Notes: generated from the sequence alone by a model not told the origin. A stretch of 64,000 nucleotides of DNA from Allosalinactinospora lopnorensis (GCF_000981225.1 NZ_LAJC01000003.1:62001-126000), one strand, 5' to 3'; counted from the first letter of the stretch, positions 38,656-51,719 are shown. Numbers and translations: made by a program.

Positions 38656-40329
38656 TCACCGTAAGCGTCGGGAGTTGATCTTTGCCGCGAGGCGCCGCAA
38701 GGTTCCGGCATCGGCCGTTGCGTCCGAGGACCCTTCGCCGGTTTCCCGCGCAGCACCCGCTGAGGGAGGCGCCGGGGTGCGGCCCTCACGGCGCAGCTGG
38801 CGGCGGATCTCCTCGCTGCGGGCACGCAGGGTTTCGTCCATGCCGGAGGAGGAATCCGGTGCCGCGGAGTCGGGGGCGGGCTCCTCGTGCGGGCCGCGGT
38901 CCGGGGCTTCGGCCCGGGTGGAAGCGTTGGGGTGTCCGGTGGAGGAGGCATTCCGCTTCTTCTGTCCGGGGGAGGGCTGCTGCGCGGTCTTCGGTGTCTT
39001 GGCCAGGGCCCTGTCCAGCTTTTTCCGGTGTGCTGCGGTGATTCCGGCGTCCGTCTCTTTGCGCAGCGCGAGCGCCTGCTCTCGGCAGCGGGCGATCCGT
39101 GCCCGGTCGCCGTTCAGAACGGCCATCTTCAGTTCGTGGACGGCGATGTCTACGCGCTCGCCCACGGGCACGGTCCCGGTTCGGAGCCGGGAGGCGGTCA
39201 TGTGGCCGTCCCCGCCCACTCTCCGGGCGATGGAATCCAGGTCGGAGAAGATCCTGCGCCGCTGTTCGGGAGTGAGTCCGTTTCCGGGTTCGGTGATGAG
39301 CGCCCGCAGTTCACGCCTGAGCTGCTGCGCGTGTTTGGACTGTCCCGCCTTTGTGGCCGCGTGCCACTCCTTCAGCAGGCGTTCGGCCACCATGCGCGGT
39401 GCGGACTGGTCCTTGACCTTCTGCAGGTCGATCAGCTTGGCGCGGAACTCCTTCTGCGCGTCGCCTGGGAGGTTCGACATCTGCCGGGCGATGGCGTCGA
39501 TGGCGCGGCCCGCCGCCTGCGAATCCGCGTTGTCCAGCGCGTCGCGGACGAGGCGGCGCAGCCGTTCCGGGGTGTCCTCCGCTGGGGGCTTGGGCTTGGC
39601 TGGGGTCAGGCGCAGCAGCCGCCGCTCCTTCAGGACCGGCGTGCGGATCCCCTCGCGGGTGAAGGAACATTCGGACAGGTCGTTCCAGCGGACTCGCAGG
39701 TCCCCGGTCATCGTGCCGACCTCGAATCCGCGTCCCAGATCCTCGTCCTTGAACCGGATGCGCAGTGCGTAGCCGTTGCGGTCGATCAGCTCGCCCGTGA
39801 GAGGCGGGTTTTCCTTGACGAGCCAGTCGAGCCGGTTGATCTCTCCGGCGTGCAGGAGCCGCTTCAGGTACGCGTCCAGGTTCCGGGAGAACTCGACGCA
39901 GATCGGGGGCAGGCCATCGGCCTCGCCGAGGAGCACCCGGACGCAGGTGCCGCCCGCGGCGAACTCCCCTTCGTAACGGGCGGGGCGCTCGTCCCAGCCC
40001 TGCTGTTGGAGCCAGCGGTTAACTTTCCTGCTCGCGTAGAGGTGGTCGGCGCTGTCGACTCCGCCGTGGCGGCGGGTGCACCCGTTGGAGGAGGGGTGGT
40101 GGGCGAAGTGACAGACCTTCTCCCGGTAGATCTTGTCGCTGAGCCGGCCGCCGCATCCGCCGAGCAGCGTTCCGCACCAGAATGTCCGGTCTTTGTTGCG
40201 TAGGCGGAACGACTGGGCGCCGGACTCGTCCATCGGCAGGCTGACGGGCACCTCGGATCGGGGACGGCCCACGACGGCGGTCTGGACCAGGCGGTGGTCG
40301 TCCTCCGGATGTGTTTCCCGACGCGCCAT
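38656..40329 (-). CDS. CoiA-like zinc-finger/nuclease-domain protein
   Basis: A 557-residue protein. Residues about 45-130 hold a cysteine/histidine cluster (FWCGTLLGGCGGRLSDKI, KVCHFAHHPSSNGC) and SADHLYASRKVNRWLQQQGW, matching the CoiA family start. CoiA proteins contain a predicted nuclease domain and act on incoming DNA in competent bacteria. A strand-rich core (GEADGLPPICVEFSRNLDAY) and a long helical, charged, Pro/Ser-rich tail follow; the tail has no homologue that I recognise. It lies between the DUF6292 fusion and mcrB, all same-direction, so a defence role is more likely than competence. Confidence is high for the family resemblance, low for role. Confidence 0.65.
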   Translation of the reverse strand: MARRETHPEDDHRLVQTAVVGRPRSEVPVSLPMDESGAQSFRLRNKDRTFWCGTLLGGCGGRLSDKIYREKVCHFAHHPSSNGCTRRHGGVDSADHLYASRKVNRWLQQQGWDERPARYEGEFAAGGTCVRVLLGEADGLPPICVEFSRNLDAYLKRLLHAGEINRLDWLVKENPPLTGELIDRNGYALRIRFKDEDLGRGFEVGTMTGDLRVRWNDLSECSFTREGIRTPVLKERRLLRLTPAKPKPPAEDTPERLRRLVRDALDNADSQAAGRAIDAIARQMSNLPGDAQKEFRAKLIDLQKVKDQSAPRMVAERLLKEWHAATKAGQSKHAQQLRRELRALITEPGNGLTPEQRRRIFSDLDSIARRVGGDGHMTASRLRTGTVPVGERVDIAVHELKMAVLNGDRARIARCREQALALRKETDAGITAAHRKKLDRALAKTPKTAQQPSPGQKKRNASSTGHPNASTRAEAPDRGPHEEPAPDSAAPDSSSGMDETLRARSEEIRRQLRREGRTPAPPSAGAARETGEGSSDATADAGTLRRLAAKINSRRLR

Positions 40330-40500
40330 GGTCCACCGTAATCACGGCGTTTCAACGGGCGGGAGAGAGCGGCCATTGTTGGCCGATTCCGGCCGCCGAC
40401 CGTACCGGATCGCCGCCGTGACGTGTTTTCCACCGCCGCTTCCCGTGATAGGGAATTTCACCGCGGTCGGTATGGATGCCTTCGGCCCTGCTCGTGAGGA

Positions 40501-42336
40501 CTATCGGAGGGCGGAGTAGCGTGTTTCTCCGCTGCTGAGGTTCGTCAGCGGCTGGCCATCCAAATGCACTCCGAATACCACCGAGCGGTCCTGCTCAAGG
40601 GATAGCCGCAGTTCGGCGGCCAGTTTGTCCGTCCCAGTGCCTCGGGTACCAAGCCATCCGTTCGACAGCAGCGAGGCGAACTCGGTGTTGGTCAGGTACC
40701 GCTGCGCCGTGGACTCCCCCACTCTGGCACCGCCGTATGGGCCCCGTGCACCCGGGCTCGCGTGCACGGTCTCGAAATGCTCGCGGGTGAGGTACATGCC
40801 CGGGACGAGCTCGCTGGAGTTGGGTATCCGGGTCTCGGGCCTGCAGAGTTTGACGAAACACGGGGTGTCCACGAGCCGCAGGTCGGGGTGCCCGGAAGCG
40901 CTGTCCCGGTAGTTCCTGTCCGCCTTGCGCATGCGGTCCAGCTGGCCCAGGAAGTGTTCGTCTACGCGGCTGACAAGGTAGCCGCCCTGTGTTTCCTCCA
41001 TCTTCTTGTACTGGATCAGTACGAAGCTGCCCTGGTGGGGGTTGTAGTAGACGAGGTCCACGCCCAGGTTGGTCTCCACACCGGTCCGGTCCACGTTGGC
41101 CACGAGAAGCGTCCGAGTCTTGTAGCGGTTGCGGAACAGGCCCCACGCCAGGTTCTCGGTGTGTTCCCGGAACCAGCCCAAGAACGTGGACTGGTCGTGA
41201 GCGATGTGCCAGCTTTCGTGTGGGGCGAGATCCCGACCGGAGAGCCCGTGGACGAAGTTCGCCCCGTTCGCGGATGGGCGCCAGTCCTTCAGGATCTCCC
41301 GGTCGATGTCGAAGGCCTCGAACAGCACCCCGACCGCGTCCCGCTCGTACGGGCGCACCGACCGGTCCGCACTCGTGGGAGGCTCGACGTCGAGCAGGCG
41401 AGTCAGGTGGTCTATGTGCTCAGCGAGATCCGAAGAGGCCGCCGCGAGCGCTTTCAGGAGCTCGCGGCCCCGTACCTCGGGGAGCGTGCCGTTTCTGTCC
41501 AGCCCGTCGCGAAACTGTCCGAGCCGCTCCTTGAGGTCTGCCACCGAGATGCGCCTCGCCGCTGGGAGGAACTCGCACACATCAAGCCGTTTCTCGAAAT
41601 CCCCAGCCCTGCCGCTGGTCTCCGCGATCCCCAGACCACCGATGGTGCTCCGGGGCGGGCTGGAACTCGTGTCCAGGAAGACACAGAGGTGACGCCCGCG
41701 CTTCCAGGTTCCGCGTGGGATGGAGAACTCACCTCCGGTGCATGACCGGCTTTCCATCAGATGGTCCTGCATGATCTCGGTGAGGCTGGTGACAGCGACC
41801 GTGACCTCTTTGGGGGGCGGTGACTGCTTGGCTACCGACGCCCAAACCGCCGCGGACAGGTGGTCGAGGCCGGGTTCTTGGTTTCCGTAGGCTGCCAGCA
41901 TGGTGTCGACCTCGGCCGAGGGAAGCGGCTCGTCCGGGGTTTCCCAGAAGAGGTCATCCAGGGTGGTCTGAGCAGGTTCCTGGGTGGGTCGGAACGTCTT
42001 ATGGCTGGCCTTCGCCCATGCCGCGACCATGTGCGGCTCGGGGACCACGCCGGGATAGCGGCGCAGTACCGTGTCTTGCCCGGTATGGCTGGTCACGGTG
42101 AATCGCCAGCCCTGCGTCTCGTCCCATCGCAGCCGAGCCGATGGTTGCTGCTGTGAATTTTCTTCGCGGCCGGGTGAACGGAGACTGATTTCCGCGTGGC
42201 GCGATGGAACCCAGCCGAACGACGGCGGTTCGACCTGGAGGCCGTGGCGGGCCGCCGCAGCATAAACCGCCTGGATATAGGGGGTGTGGTCACTGGGTTC
42301 GCTGGGGGAACCCGTGTTTTCACCGTACTGCCGCAT
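40501..42336 (-). CDS. DUF6292-like domain fused to a PD-(D/E)xK-like nuclease region
   Basis: 611 residues from the ATG at 42336, preceded by GGAAGG. Residues about 10-80 (YIQAVYAAAARHGLQVEPPS, ARLRWDETQGWRFTV) match the DUF6292 pattern of actinobacterial small proteins. The middle (about 140-340) is unrecognised. Near residue 440 the sequence NLGVDLVYYNPHQG, followed by SFVLIQYKKMEE, has the D-(about 13)-Q-x-K spacing of a PD-(D/E)xK-like site. No helicase or methylase motif is present. It lies at the head of a leftward run including CoiA-like, mcrB, mcrC and the UvrD-like gene. Nuclease activity is inferred from this spacing only. Confidence 0.55.
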   Translation of the reverse strand: MRQYGENTGSPSEPSDHTPYIQAVYAAAARHGLQVEPPSFGWVPSRHAEISLRSPGREENSQQQPSARLRWDETQGWRFTVTSHTGQDTVLRRYPGVVPEPHMVAAWAKASHKTFRPTQEPAQTTLDDLFWETPDEPLPSAEVDTMLAAYGNQEPGLDHLSAAVWASVAKQSPPPKEVTVAVTSLTEIMQDHLMESRSCTGGEFSIPRGTWKRGRHLCVFLDTSSSPPRSTIGGLGIAETSGRAGDFEKRLDVCEFLPAARRISVADLKERLGQFRDGLDRNGTLPEVRGRELLKALAAASSDLAEHIDHLTRLLDVEPPTSADRSVRPYERDAVGVLFEAFDIDREILKDWRPSANGANFVHGLSGRDLAPHESWHIAHDQSTFLGWFREHTENLAWGLFRNRYKTRTLLVANVDRTGVETNLGVDLVYYNPHQGSFVLIQYKKMEETQGGYLVSRVDEHFLGQLDRMRKADRNYRDSASGHPDLRLVDTPCFVKLCRPETRIPNSSELVPGMYLTREHFETVHASPGARGPYGGARVGESTAQRYLTNTEFASLLSNGWLGTRGTGTDKLAAELRLSLEQDRSVVFGVHLDGQPLTNLSSGETRYSALR

Positions 42337-42577
42337 GCCTGCCTTCCGATGCTCCACGCCGTGGAGTATTGTCCGCCGCCGCTACGTGAGAGGAAATTCC
42401 AGCATGGCGCCGTGCGTGCGGCAAAAGCGGAAGGGGCACGGGCGGTGCGGCCCAGGGGCACGCCGAACCAGGGTACGACGGCCCCCTCCAGTACGGGATT
42501 TTGTGGTCGGCGAGCGGGGCGACGCCGGAGCGTGGGAAGCTCGCCCGGACCGGGTGGGGATGGTGGAGTGGGGCGGC

Positions 42578-43060
42578 TCAGCCCCGGAACCGCTGGGTCG
42601 GGAAGGAGAACGCGGGGGACTCGAAGACGGCCCACACGGTGAGGCCGCCGTCGTCGTTGGGGTCGTAGCCCCAGTCGTCGGCCACCTCGGCGACCAGGCG
42701 CAGGCCCCGCCACCCCACGGCGAGCGGATCCGGGGGCATGATCCGGGGAACGCGCTCGCGGCGAGCGGTGGTGTCGGTGGACCTGGGGCCCTGGTCGGCC
42801 ACCGATACCACGACCAGGCCGGTGACCAAGGCGCTGACACTGACCCCCAGCGTGCCGCCCTCGCCGCTGCGGGTGTGCCGGCAGGCGTTGCCGAACAGTT
42901 CGGAGACGACGAGTTCGGCGTCGTCCACGATCCGCGTGTGGTCCGCGAGCGCCGCCCGCACCACCCTCCGCGCGACCGGGCAGAACGCGGCGTCACCGGG
43001 AAGCTCGTAGAACCCCGACACGGCGGTGAGCCGCCCGAGACCGGATCCGGCCCCCATCAC
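42578..43060 (-). CDS. HATPase_c (RsbW-like anti-sigma/serine-kinase-type) protein
   Basis: 160 residues. The N-box is AELVVSELFGNACRHT, the G1 box VVSVADQGP, and the G2-like segment GWRGLRLVAEVADDWGYD. These are GHKL ATP-binding motifs of RsbW/SpoIIAB-like proteins; small forms frequently sit next to XRE-DUF397 loci in Streptomyces (abaA/whiJ-like). The start is GTG 43060 or ATG 43057, overlapping the stop of the gene upstream in a GTGA/ATGG arrangement. Role in regulation is inferred. Confidence 0.85.
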   Translation of the reverse strand: MMGAGSGLGRLTAVSGFYELPGDAAFCPVARRVVRAALADHTRIVDDAELVVSELFGNACRHTRSGEGGTLGVSVSALVTGLVVVSVADQGPRSTDTTARRERVPRIMPPDPLAVGWRGLRLVAEVADDWGYDPNDDGGLTVWAVFESPAFSFPTQRFRG

Positions 43061-43407
43061 GCCACCCCCTTCAGCCCAGCGCGCCGCTCAGCGACCAGGT
43101 TGGACCGCCGCCGCCCCGACCACTGCGGCCCGGCGAGCCGATCCGCGGCCACCGCCACCCGCGAAGCGGGAACGGCCGCCGTCCTGCCCCAGACGAACCA
43201 CCACCCGCCGGTGATCCCCCGCACCAGGACCACCGCGATGACGCGGCCCCGACAGCGCACGTAGAGGACCGGGTGGGCAGTGCTTGCCAGCGCGAGGAGA
43301 GCGGTCCCACCCCGCGACCGGACAGCAGCGGCGAGAGAGGTGAGGAACTGAAACCTCTCATCACCGCGGGTTGGTGGTTCACCGCGATGAGTGATGTGAG
43401 TGGGCAT
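43057..43407 (-). CDS. small basic protein of a whiJ-like locus
   Basis: 116 residues from the ATG at 43407, with GGGAGG seven bases upstream. It is Arg-rich with two hydrophobic patches (GTALLALASTAHPVLYVR, VIAVVLVRGITGGWWFVWG). Not recognised as a named family; similar proteins are commonly encoded beside HATPase genes in such loci. It starts the leftward pair with the HATPase gene and diverges from the XRE gene. Confidence 0.6.
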   Translation of the reverse strand: MPTHITHRGEPPTRGDERFQFLTSLAAAVRSRGGTALLALASTAHPVLYVRCRGRVIAVVLVRGITGGWWFVWGRTAAVPASRVAVAADRLAGPQWSGRRRSNLVAERRAGLKGVA

Positions 43408-43472
43408 GAGGAAACCTCCCACGATTCCGTCCAGGATTTGTGAGCTGGGCTGTGTTGCCAGACTCATATGAT

Positions 43473-43518
43473 GAGTGGGATAGTTCCACTCGTCAAGCTA
43501 GTATTGGAATTATTCCAA
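43473..43518. promoter_or_regulatory. paired palindromes GGRATWRTTCC between divergent genes
   Basis: TTGGAATTATTCCAA (43504-43518) is a perfect 15-bp palindrome, and GAGTGG-GATAGTT-CCACTC (43473-43491) is a second palindrome. Both contain an 11-mer of the form GGRATWRTTCC, with centres 29 bp apart. They lie between the XRE regulator and the divergent small-protein/HATPase pair, so they are the likely XRE operators. Confidence 0.6.
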
Positions 43519-43547
43519 AAAAATTGGGGAGGTCTACACTGCGACGC

Positions 43548-44402
43548 ATGCAACGCAGCCACAGCCCGAGTGTCCGCCGTCGTAGGCTGTCCGCTCAGCT
43601 ACGCCGGTACCGCGAGCAAAGCGGTAAGACGACTGGTCAGGTAGCTAAGGAACTGGGCTGGGCGCAGACAAAGGTCTCCAAGATCGAGACCGGCTTCAAG
43701 AGGACGGTCGGTCCTGCGGACCTTGACGCTCTCCTGGACTTCTATGACGTGAAGGACAGCGAGATCCGTGCCTCTTTGCATGAGTGCGCCCGTCTTGCCA
43801 AGCAGCGAGGATGGTGGGCGAAGTACCGCGATGTCTTTCAGGGGGCGCTGCCCGACTTCGAGACCGAGGCTTCAGCGATTCGCGCGTACGAGTCCCAGGT
43901 CATACCAGGTCTGCTCCAGACGCCGGAGTACGCCGAAGAGATCTTTCGGGCCAACCAAGTGCGGTCTGAAAAGGAGATCGCCCAACGAGTCACCGCACGC
44001 ATGGAGCGGCAGCACATTCTCAACAGGGTGGACCCACCTGCCTATCGGGCAGTGATCGACGAAGCCGCGCTACGGCGCCTGGTGGGATCGGCGGAAGTCA
44101 TGAGTACGCAGCTACGCCATGTCACTCACATGGCCGCTCGGCACAACGTCGATATCCAGGTGTTGCCGTTTTCCGAGGGGGCGCACACAGCTACCGTTGG
44201 CAGCTTTGTCATCATGGACTTTTCGAACCCGCTTGATCAGAGCATCGCCTACGTGGACACCCCGACATCCAGTCTCTATATGGAGGAAGACTTTGAACTG
44301 GAGCGATTCAACTCCATGTTTGCCGGGGCTCAGGGTGCCGCGTTGAGCCCCGCTCGATCTCTAAAGTTCATCAACGAGGTCATCGACTTCTTAGAAGAGT
44401 GA
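43548..44402 (+). CDS. XRE-family regulator with DUF5753
   Basis: 284 residues. The N-terminal HTH reads LSAQLRRYREQSGKTTGQVA and LGWAQTKVSKIETG; DUF5753 follows (AIRAYESQVIPGLLQTPEYA, RQHILNRVDPPAYRAVIDEA, NVDIQVLPFSEG). Such WhiJ-like regulators pair with a DUF397 partner, here overlapping by 4 bp. In-frame codons extend to 43440, but the ATG at 43548 begins the conserved part; no ribosome site is well placed, so a leaderless or extended start is possible. Probably binds the paired palindromes upstream. Confidence 0.9.
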   Translation: MQRSHSPSVRRRRLSAQLRRYREQSGKTTGQVAKELGWAQTKVSKIETGFKRTVGPADLDALLDFYDVKDSEIRASLHECARLAKQRGWWAKYRDVFQGALPDFETEASAIRAYESQVIPGLLQTPEYAEEIFRANQVRSEKEIAQRVTARMERQHILNRVDPPAYRAVIDEAALRRLVGSAEVMSTQLRHVTHMAARHNVDIQVLPFSEGAHTATVGSFVIMDFSNPLDQSIAYVDTPTSSLYMEEDFELERFNSMFAGAQGAALSPARSLKFINEVIDFLEE

Positions 44403-44599
44403 GAACAGTGTTTGATAAGCGAGTGTGGCGGAAGAGTAGCTACAGCGGGGATTCTGATAACTGTGTCGAGGTCGCGGACCTCAGCAACGCCACTGCTGTC
44501 CGCGACTCCAAGTCTCCCGGTGCCGCCGCACTAACCTTCCCCGCTGCTGAGTGGCGGGCGTTCGTCGCCGACCTCAGGCGGGAGGAGTTCGAGAACTGA
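44399..44599 (+). CDS. DUF397 protein
   Basis: 66 residues, starting at GTG in a GTGA overlap with the XRE gene. Core motifs [28 protein letters not shown] and [13 protein letters not shown] define DUF397. It is the partner of the XRE-DUF5753 protein. Its 3' end overlaps the end of the convergent methyltransferase gene by 26 bp. Confidence 0.9.
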   Translation: MRTVFDKRVWRKSSYSGDSDNCVEVADLSNATAVRDSKSPGAAALTFPAAEWRAFVADLRREEFEN

Positions 44600-47500
44600 C
44601 CGGATGGCGAGGGCCCTCACCGGGAAGCGGATCCAGGACGGTCCGGTACGGCTCCCCGGTTTCGACGGCCTTCGCCATCGCGTCGTAGATCTCCAGAATC
44701 GTGTCCTTGGTGAGGTAGGCGCCGTGCGTCTGGAGGTCCTTCTTCTTCACGATCGGGAACGTGTCCATGATGTGCTCCACGTCGTCCCGCTCGATCCCGT
44801 ACAGGTGGAAGAACGCCGCGTCCAACTCGCAGCGCAGCAGGAACCGGCGCTCCTCATCCCACACGAAGGGCGGGCCCGAATCGCCGAGATCCCGAGCGAA
44901 GGACTCCATGTCCCACACGGTGTAAGTGAGTTCGAGGACGCGGGGAGTGAGCATGATAGATAAGTTTTACTTATTTCCCATGAGGTGGGGGACTGAAAAA
45001 CTCCAGGTTTCGGAAAAGGGAGCTGCCTTACATGACTGAAAGCCAAGTGGAGGCCAGCAACTTTCTGGCGTGCCGTATAATCAAAGACAAAGGAATTAAA
45101 TCCTGCGAGCAATATATGACGGTAGGTGCAGTCGAAGAGTAGGAAAGTGTGGCCTACTGCGGATCTAGGTATGGCGGCTGCGATCACCGTTCGTTCATTG
45201 GTGGCGCTGGTGACGTCGCAGAAACCAGTGAGCCACTGCCCAAAGTTGCTCGCCACTTCTTCTTCAGGTACCCATGAAAGAGAGTAGGCTGGGCGGTGAG
45301 CGTCTCGATGCTCGTGCGTATCTATGTACTGTGGCTGATTCTGTCGATTTCGCGCTGTTTTGCTACGCACAATATCCGCTGCTCGATGGTCGTACATTCC
45401 GACCATCTTCGCCTCGTACAGCGGAAGCATGCGCTTCTCGCCCTTGACGAAGACGTTGCCCTCTAGTCGCCAACCTCCGGCTTCCAGGTCCTCGCGGGTG
45501 TGAAAGAGGTGGGAGTCGTCGGACATGTGGAACATGCGTCCCAAGTCAAGGTCCCACGGATTTCCGTCCCGCTTTCCGCGCTCCAAAAGAATTGTCGCGT
45601 TTTCGTAGATGCGTAGCGTGATATTCGCGTCTTGGCGGGAGCGGAAGATTGGGCAGGTTCCAGTGTTCGGGTTGAGCTTGAGGATTTCTTCCGCGCTGAG
45701 CCTGAACCGTTTGTCGACGTTGCTGAGTTCACCGGTGTCGTGCAGGAAGAATGCGAAGTCGGCCCGCTCGATGGTGATCCCGCGCCCGGCGATGGTCAGC
45801 AGGGTGAACTTCATCCTGCTGTCGACGTCCGCGAAGACCTTTTTTCGGTTCTCGAAGTCGTAGACTGTCGCCAGTACCCGCCGCTGCACGATGTCCTTGA
45901 AGAACCGTTGCGTGGTCGAGTCGGTGACGATTCCGGTCGGGACGATGATGCCGAGTCTGCTGCGCGGGTGCAGTAGCTCTTTGCCGTGCTCGGTGAAGAC
46001 AGCGTAGGTGTTTACTGTCCCAACACCGGTGAGCGGGTAGCGTCCTGATTCGCGCAGGAACCGGGCTTCGCCGTCGCTGCGGAGCTTGGCCTCGTGGAAC
46101 TCGCGCAGCAGGAACGCGCCCTCCTCGCTGTCGCCCAGGGTCTTGATGAGTGCTTCGCGTTTTGCCTTGTTCGGGGCATTGGCGATCTCCGGATCCCGCG
46201 AGGCGAAGAACTCCTTCTCCTGGAGTTTCACCCGCTCCCACGGCGGGTTCCCCAGTACGCAGGTGAATCCGCCTTGCCATCCGGTTTCCGGGTTGTAGTC
46301 GCCCCGCTCGTCGTCGATGCCGGGGAAGACTTCGGGGAACTCCAGGTGCCAGTGGAAGAACTGGTAGCGGCGGTCCAGGTCGGTGAGCTGTTTCTCCTGC
46401 TCTTTCGACAGTGAGCCCGTGCCGTCCCGGAGTCCCCACAGGGTGGCGTTGGTGATGGCGGCGGGGGCGTCGGGGCGCTTGGGCCACACGAATGCGGCGC
46501 ACCAGGCGTCGGCCGCTCGCTCTTTCTGTCGTTTCTCCGGGGACTGGTCGAGTTCGCGCAGCCGCCGGGCCTGCTCGCGGATGCCGGCCAGGCCGGGCCT
46601 GGTGGTCTGGTTGACCTTGCGGGCGGCTTCGGCGAGCTTCACGTTGCTGGTGAAGCCTTCACCGGCCGTGAGCAGGCTGGCCTGCCCGGTCTCGCGTTCC
46701 TTCCGGTTCTGCTTCCTCAGTACCCCGACGAACTTCTGGTCGTCCCCCTCCAGCGCTTTGAATGCCCCGTCCGGAAGTCCGTCCTTCAGCAGCTTCGGCG
46801 TGGTCCCCAGCAGGGCGTTGCCGACCTTGATGTGCGGGTCCAGGAACGCCAGGGGCTTTCCGGGCTCCAGGGAGGCCAGCCACAGCGACACTTTGGTCAG
46901 CTCCACGGCCAGCGGGTTCAGATCCACGCCGTAGACGCAGTTGCGCACCACGTCGGGCATGGCCTTGGTGATCGCGTCCGGGGTGGGTTCCTCGTCCCCG
47001 GCCTCCAGCACCGCGTAGGCCCGCGCGATCCGCCGGGCCGCCGCCACCAGGAAGTGCCCCGAACCGCAGGCCGGGTCGCACACGGTGATCTTGAGCAGGT
47101 CGGCCGGGACCCCGCTCTTGGCGTACTCCCGGATCACCGGGTCCAGGGCGCTGTCCAGCAGCGTCTCCACCAGGGGACTCGGCGTGTAGTAGGAGCCGGT
47201 GGTCTTGCGGTCGTTACCAGCCGCCTCCTTCAGCTCGAACACCTTGTTGGTGGAATCCGGGTAGGGAATGAGCTCCAGCAGGGACTCGTAGATGGAGCCC
47301 AGCTCCTCGGCGTCCAGGTGCTGGTAGTCCACCCGCTGCCAGCGGCCGCCGTCGTCCTTCACCCGGGTGAGGTGGCGCACCGCCGCGAGCAGCCGCCGGT
47401 TGGCCAGTGTCACCCGCGGGTCGCGCAGCAGCTCCGGCCGGGCCGTCCCCGCGTCACCGTCCTCGCCGCTCTCCTCCAGCGCCCCGGCGGTGAAGTACAG

Positions 47501-48741
47501 CCCGCCCAGCGGCGGCAGCGCCAGCTCCGGGCGGCCCTCGTCTGCGCCCAGCGCGTCCAGCACGATGACCAGGGTGCGCCACAGGTCATCGTGCCGGTCA
47601 CCCAACCGTTCCGACGCGATCCGGCGCAGCCGATCGGTGGAGAAGTAGGTGCGGTAGCGGACCTCCGCGGCCCGCTGTTTCCGCTTCGCCTCTTCGATCT
47701 GCTCGGGCGTCGCCGTTTTCCTGGTCTCGTCGTCCATGAACGCCTTGGGGTCGAGCAGCGCCCCCTTGTCCTCGGCGACGAACAGGAACAGCACCTGGTA
47801 GGCCAGCCGCAGCAGCTCGTTGCGCAGGTCGTAGCGGGACACCTCGCCCGTGCGCAGTTTCTCCCGCAGATGCGGATTGTCCTCCAGGAACCCGGTGCCC
47901 AGCTCCTCCAGGGCCGCTTTCAGGCCGTCGCGGAGCTTGTCGCGGAACCGGACGCCGGTCCGGTCGCCCTCGGTGCGCCACTTCTCCAGCCAGCAGTCCG
48001 CCGCACTCGGCGTGACCGATGCGGCGCCCTCCTCCTCGGCGCCCTCCGGCGTGTGCGGCTCGAACCGGGAGGCGTGGGCCAGCGCGAACAGCAGCACGAA
48101 GTCGGAGTACAGCTCGCCCTCGAAGATCGACTCCAGGTCGAACTCGATGAACGCCGCCTCCGACAGCGACGCCGCGTCCCTCAGGATGCGCAGCTTCTGG
48201 CCGTTGCTGACGATGCCCCACAGGTGGTGGTCGCTGGCGTTGAGGAACTCCTGCAGCATCGACTGCGGGGCGCGGTCACCGCCGGAGCCGCCGTTGCCAC
48301 CGCGTTTCTTGTCCAGGTCGCGCCCCCAGGCCACCAGGTGTATGGGCACGCTGCCCCACACGTGGCTGACGGGGAACGCGCGGCCGCCGGCGTCCAGGTT
48401 GGCACGCTGGTGCTGGAGCCGGCCGAAACTGAGAGCGTCGAACAGTGGCAGCAGCCAGCGGTTGCGGGTCAGGGAGACGGCGGACTCGTCCGGCCCCGCA
48501 TTCGCCAGGCGCTTTTGAAACGCCTGGTAGGCGCCCAGCAGTTCGTCCCAACGCCGGCTGGCGGCCTCCCCCAAACGGCGTCCGGAAGTCATGCCGTAGT
48601 CCTCGGGCCGCAGGCCCTTCAGGTCGGGATCGCCCGCACCGATCCGGCCGATCAGGTCGGCGGTCAGCAGCGACCCCACCACGCGGACAGCCGAGTACCG
48701 CTGGGTGCTCACGGTGCTCGCCGTACTCGTACCTGCCGTGT

Positions 48742-48745
<4 letters not shown>
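44574..48745 (-). CDS. Eco57I/PglX-like N6-adenine DNA methyltransferase (DrmMI-like), frameshifted
   Basis: Adding one G near 44952 (TGG CTC) gives 1390 residues. The methylase core has motif [18 protein letters not shown] near residue 560 and the catalytic NPPW in [13 protein letters not shown] near 830. A large N-terminal helical region ([35 protein letters not shown]) precedes it, and a target-recognition and C-terminal region follows, ending [15 protein letters not shown] and [20 protein letters not shown], which is normal for this family. In DISARM and BREX such enzymes methylate host DNA. Its ATG overlaps the DrmD-like stop. A role in self-DNA marking is inferred from family. Confidence 0.85.
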
Positions 48746-51599
<2,854 letters not shown>

Positions 51600-51719
51600 A
51601 GGGCGCCACCTCCCGAAGGATGGGTCACGGAGTCTACCTCGCGGTCGTTGATCAGGGGTGTGGAACAACCCTAAGGACTTCCTCCGACACGAGTGCGGAG
51701 AACGGGGAAGGCACGGTCG

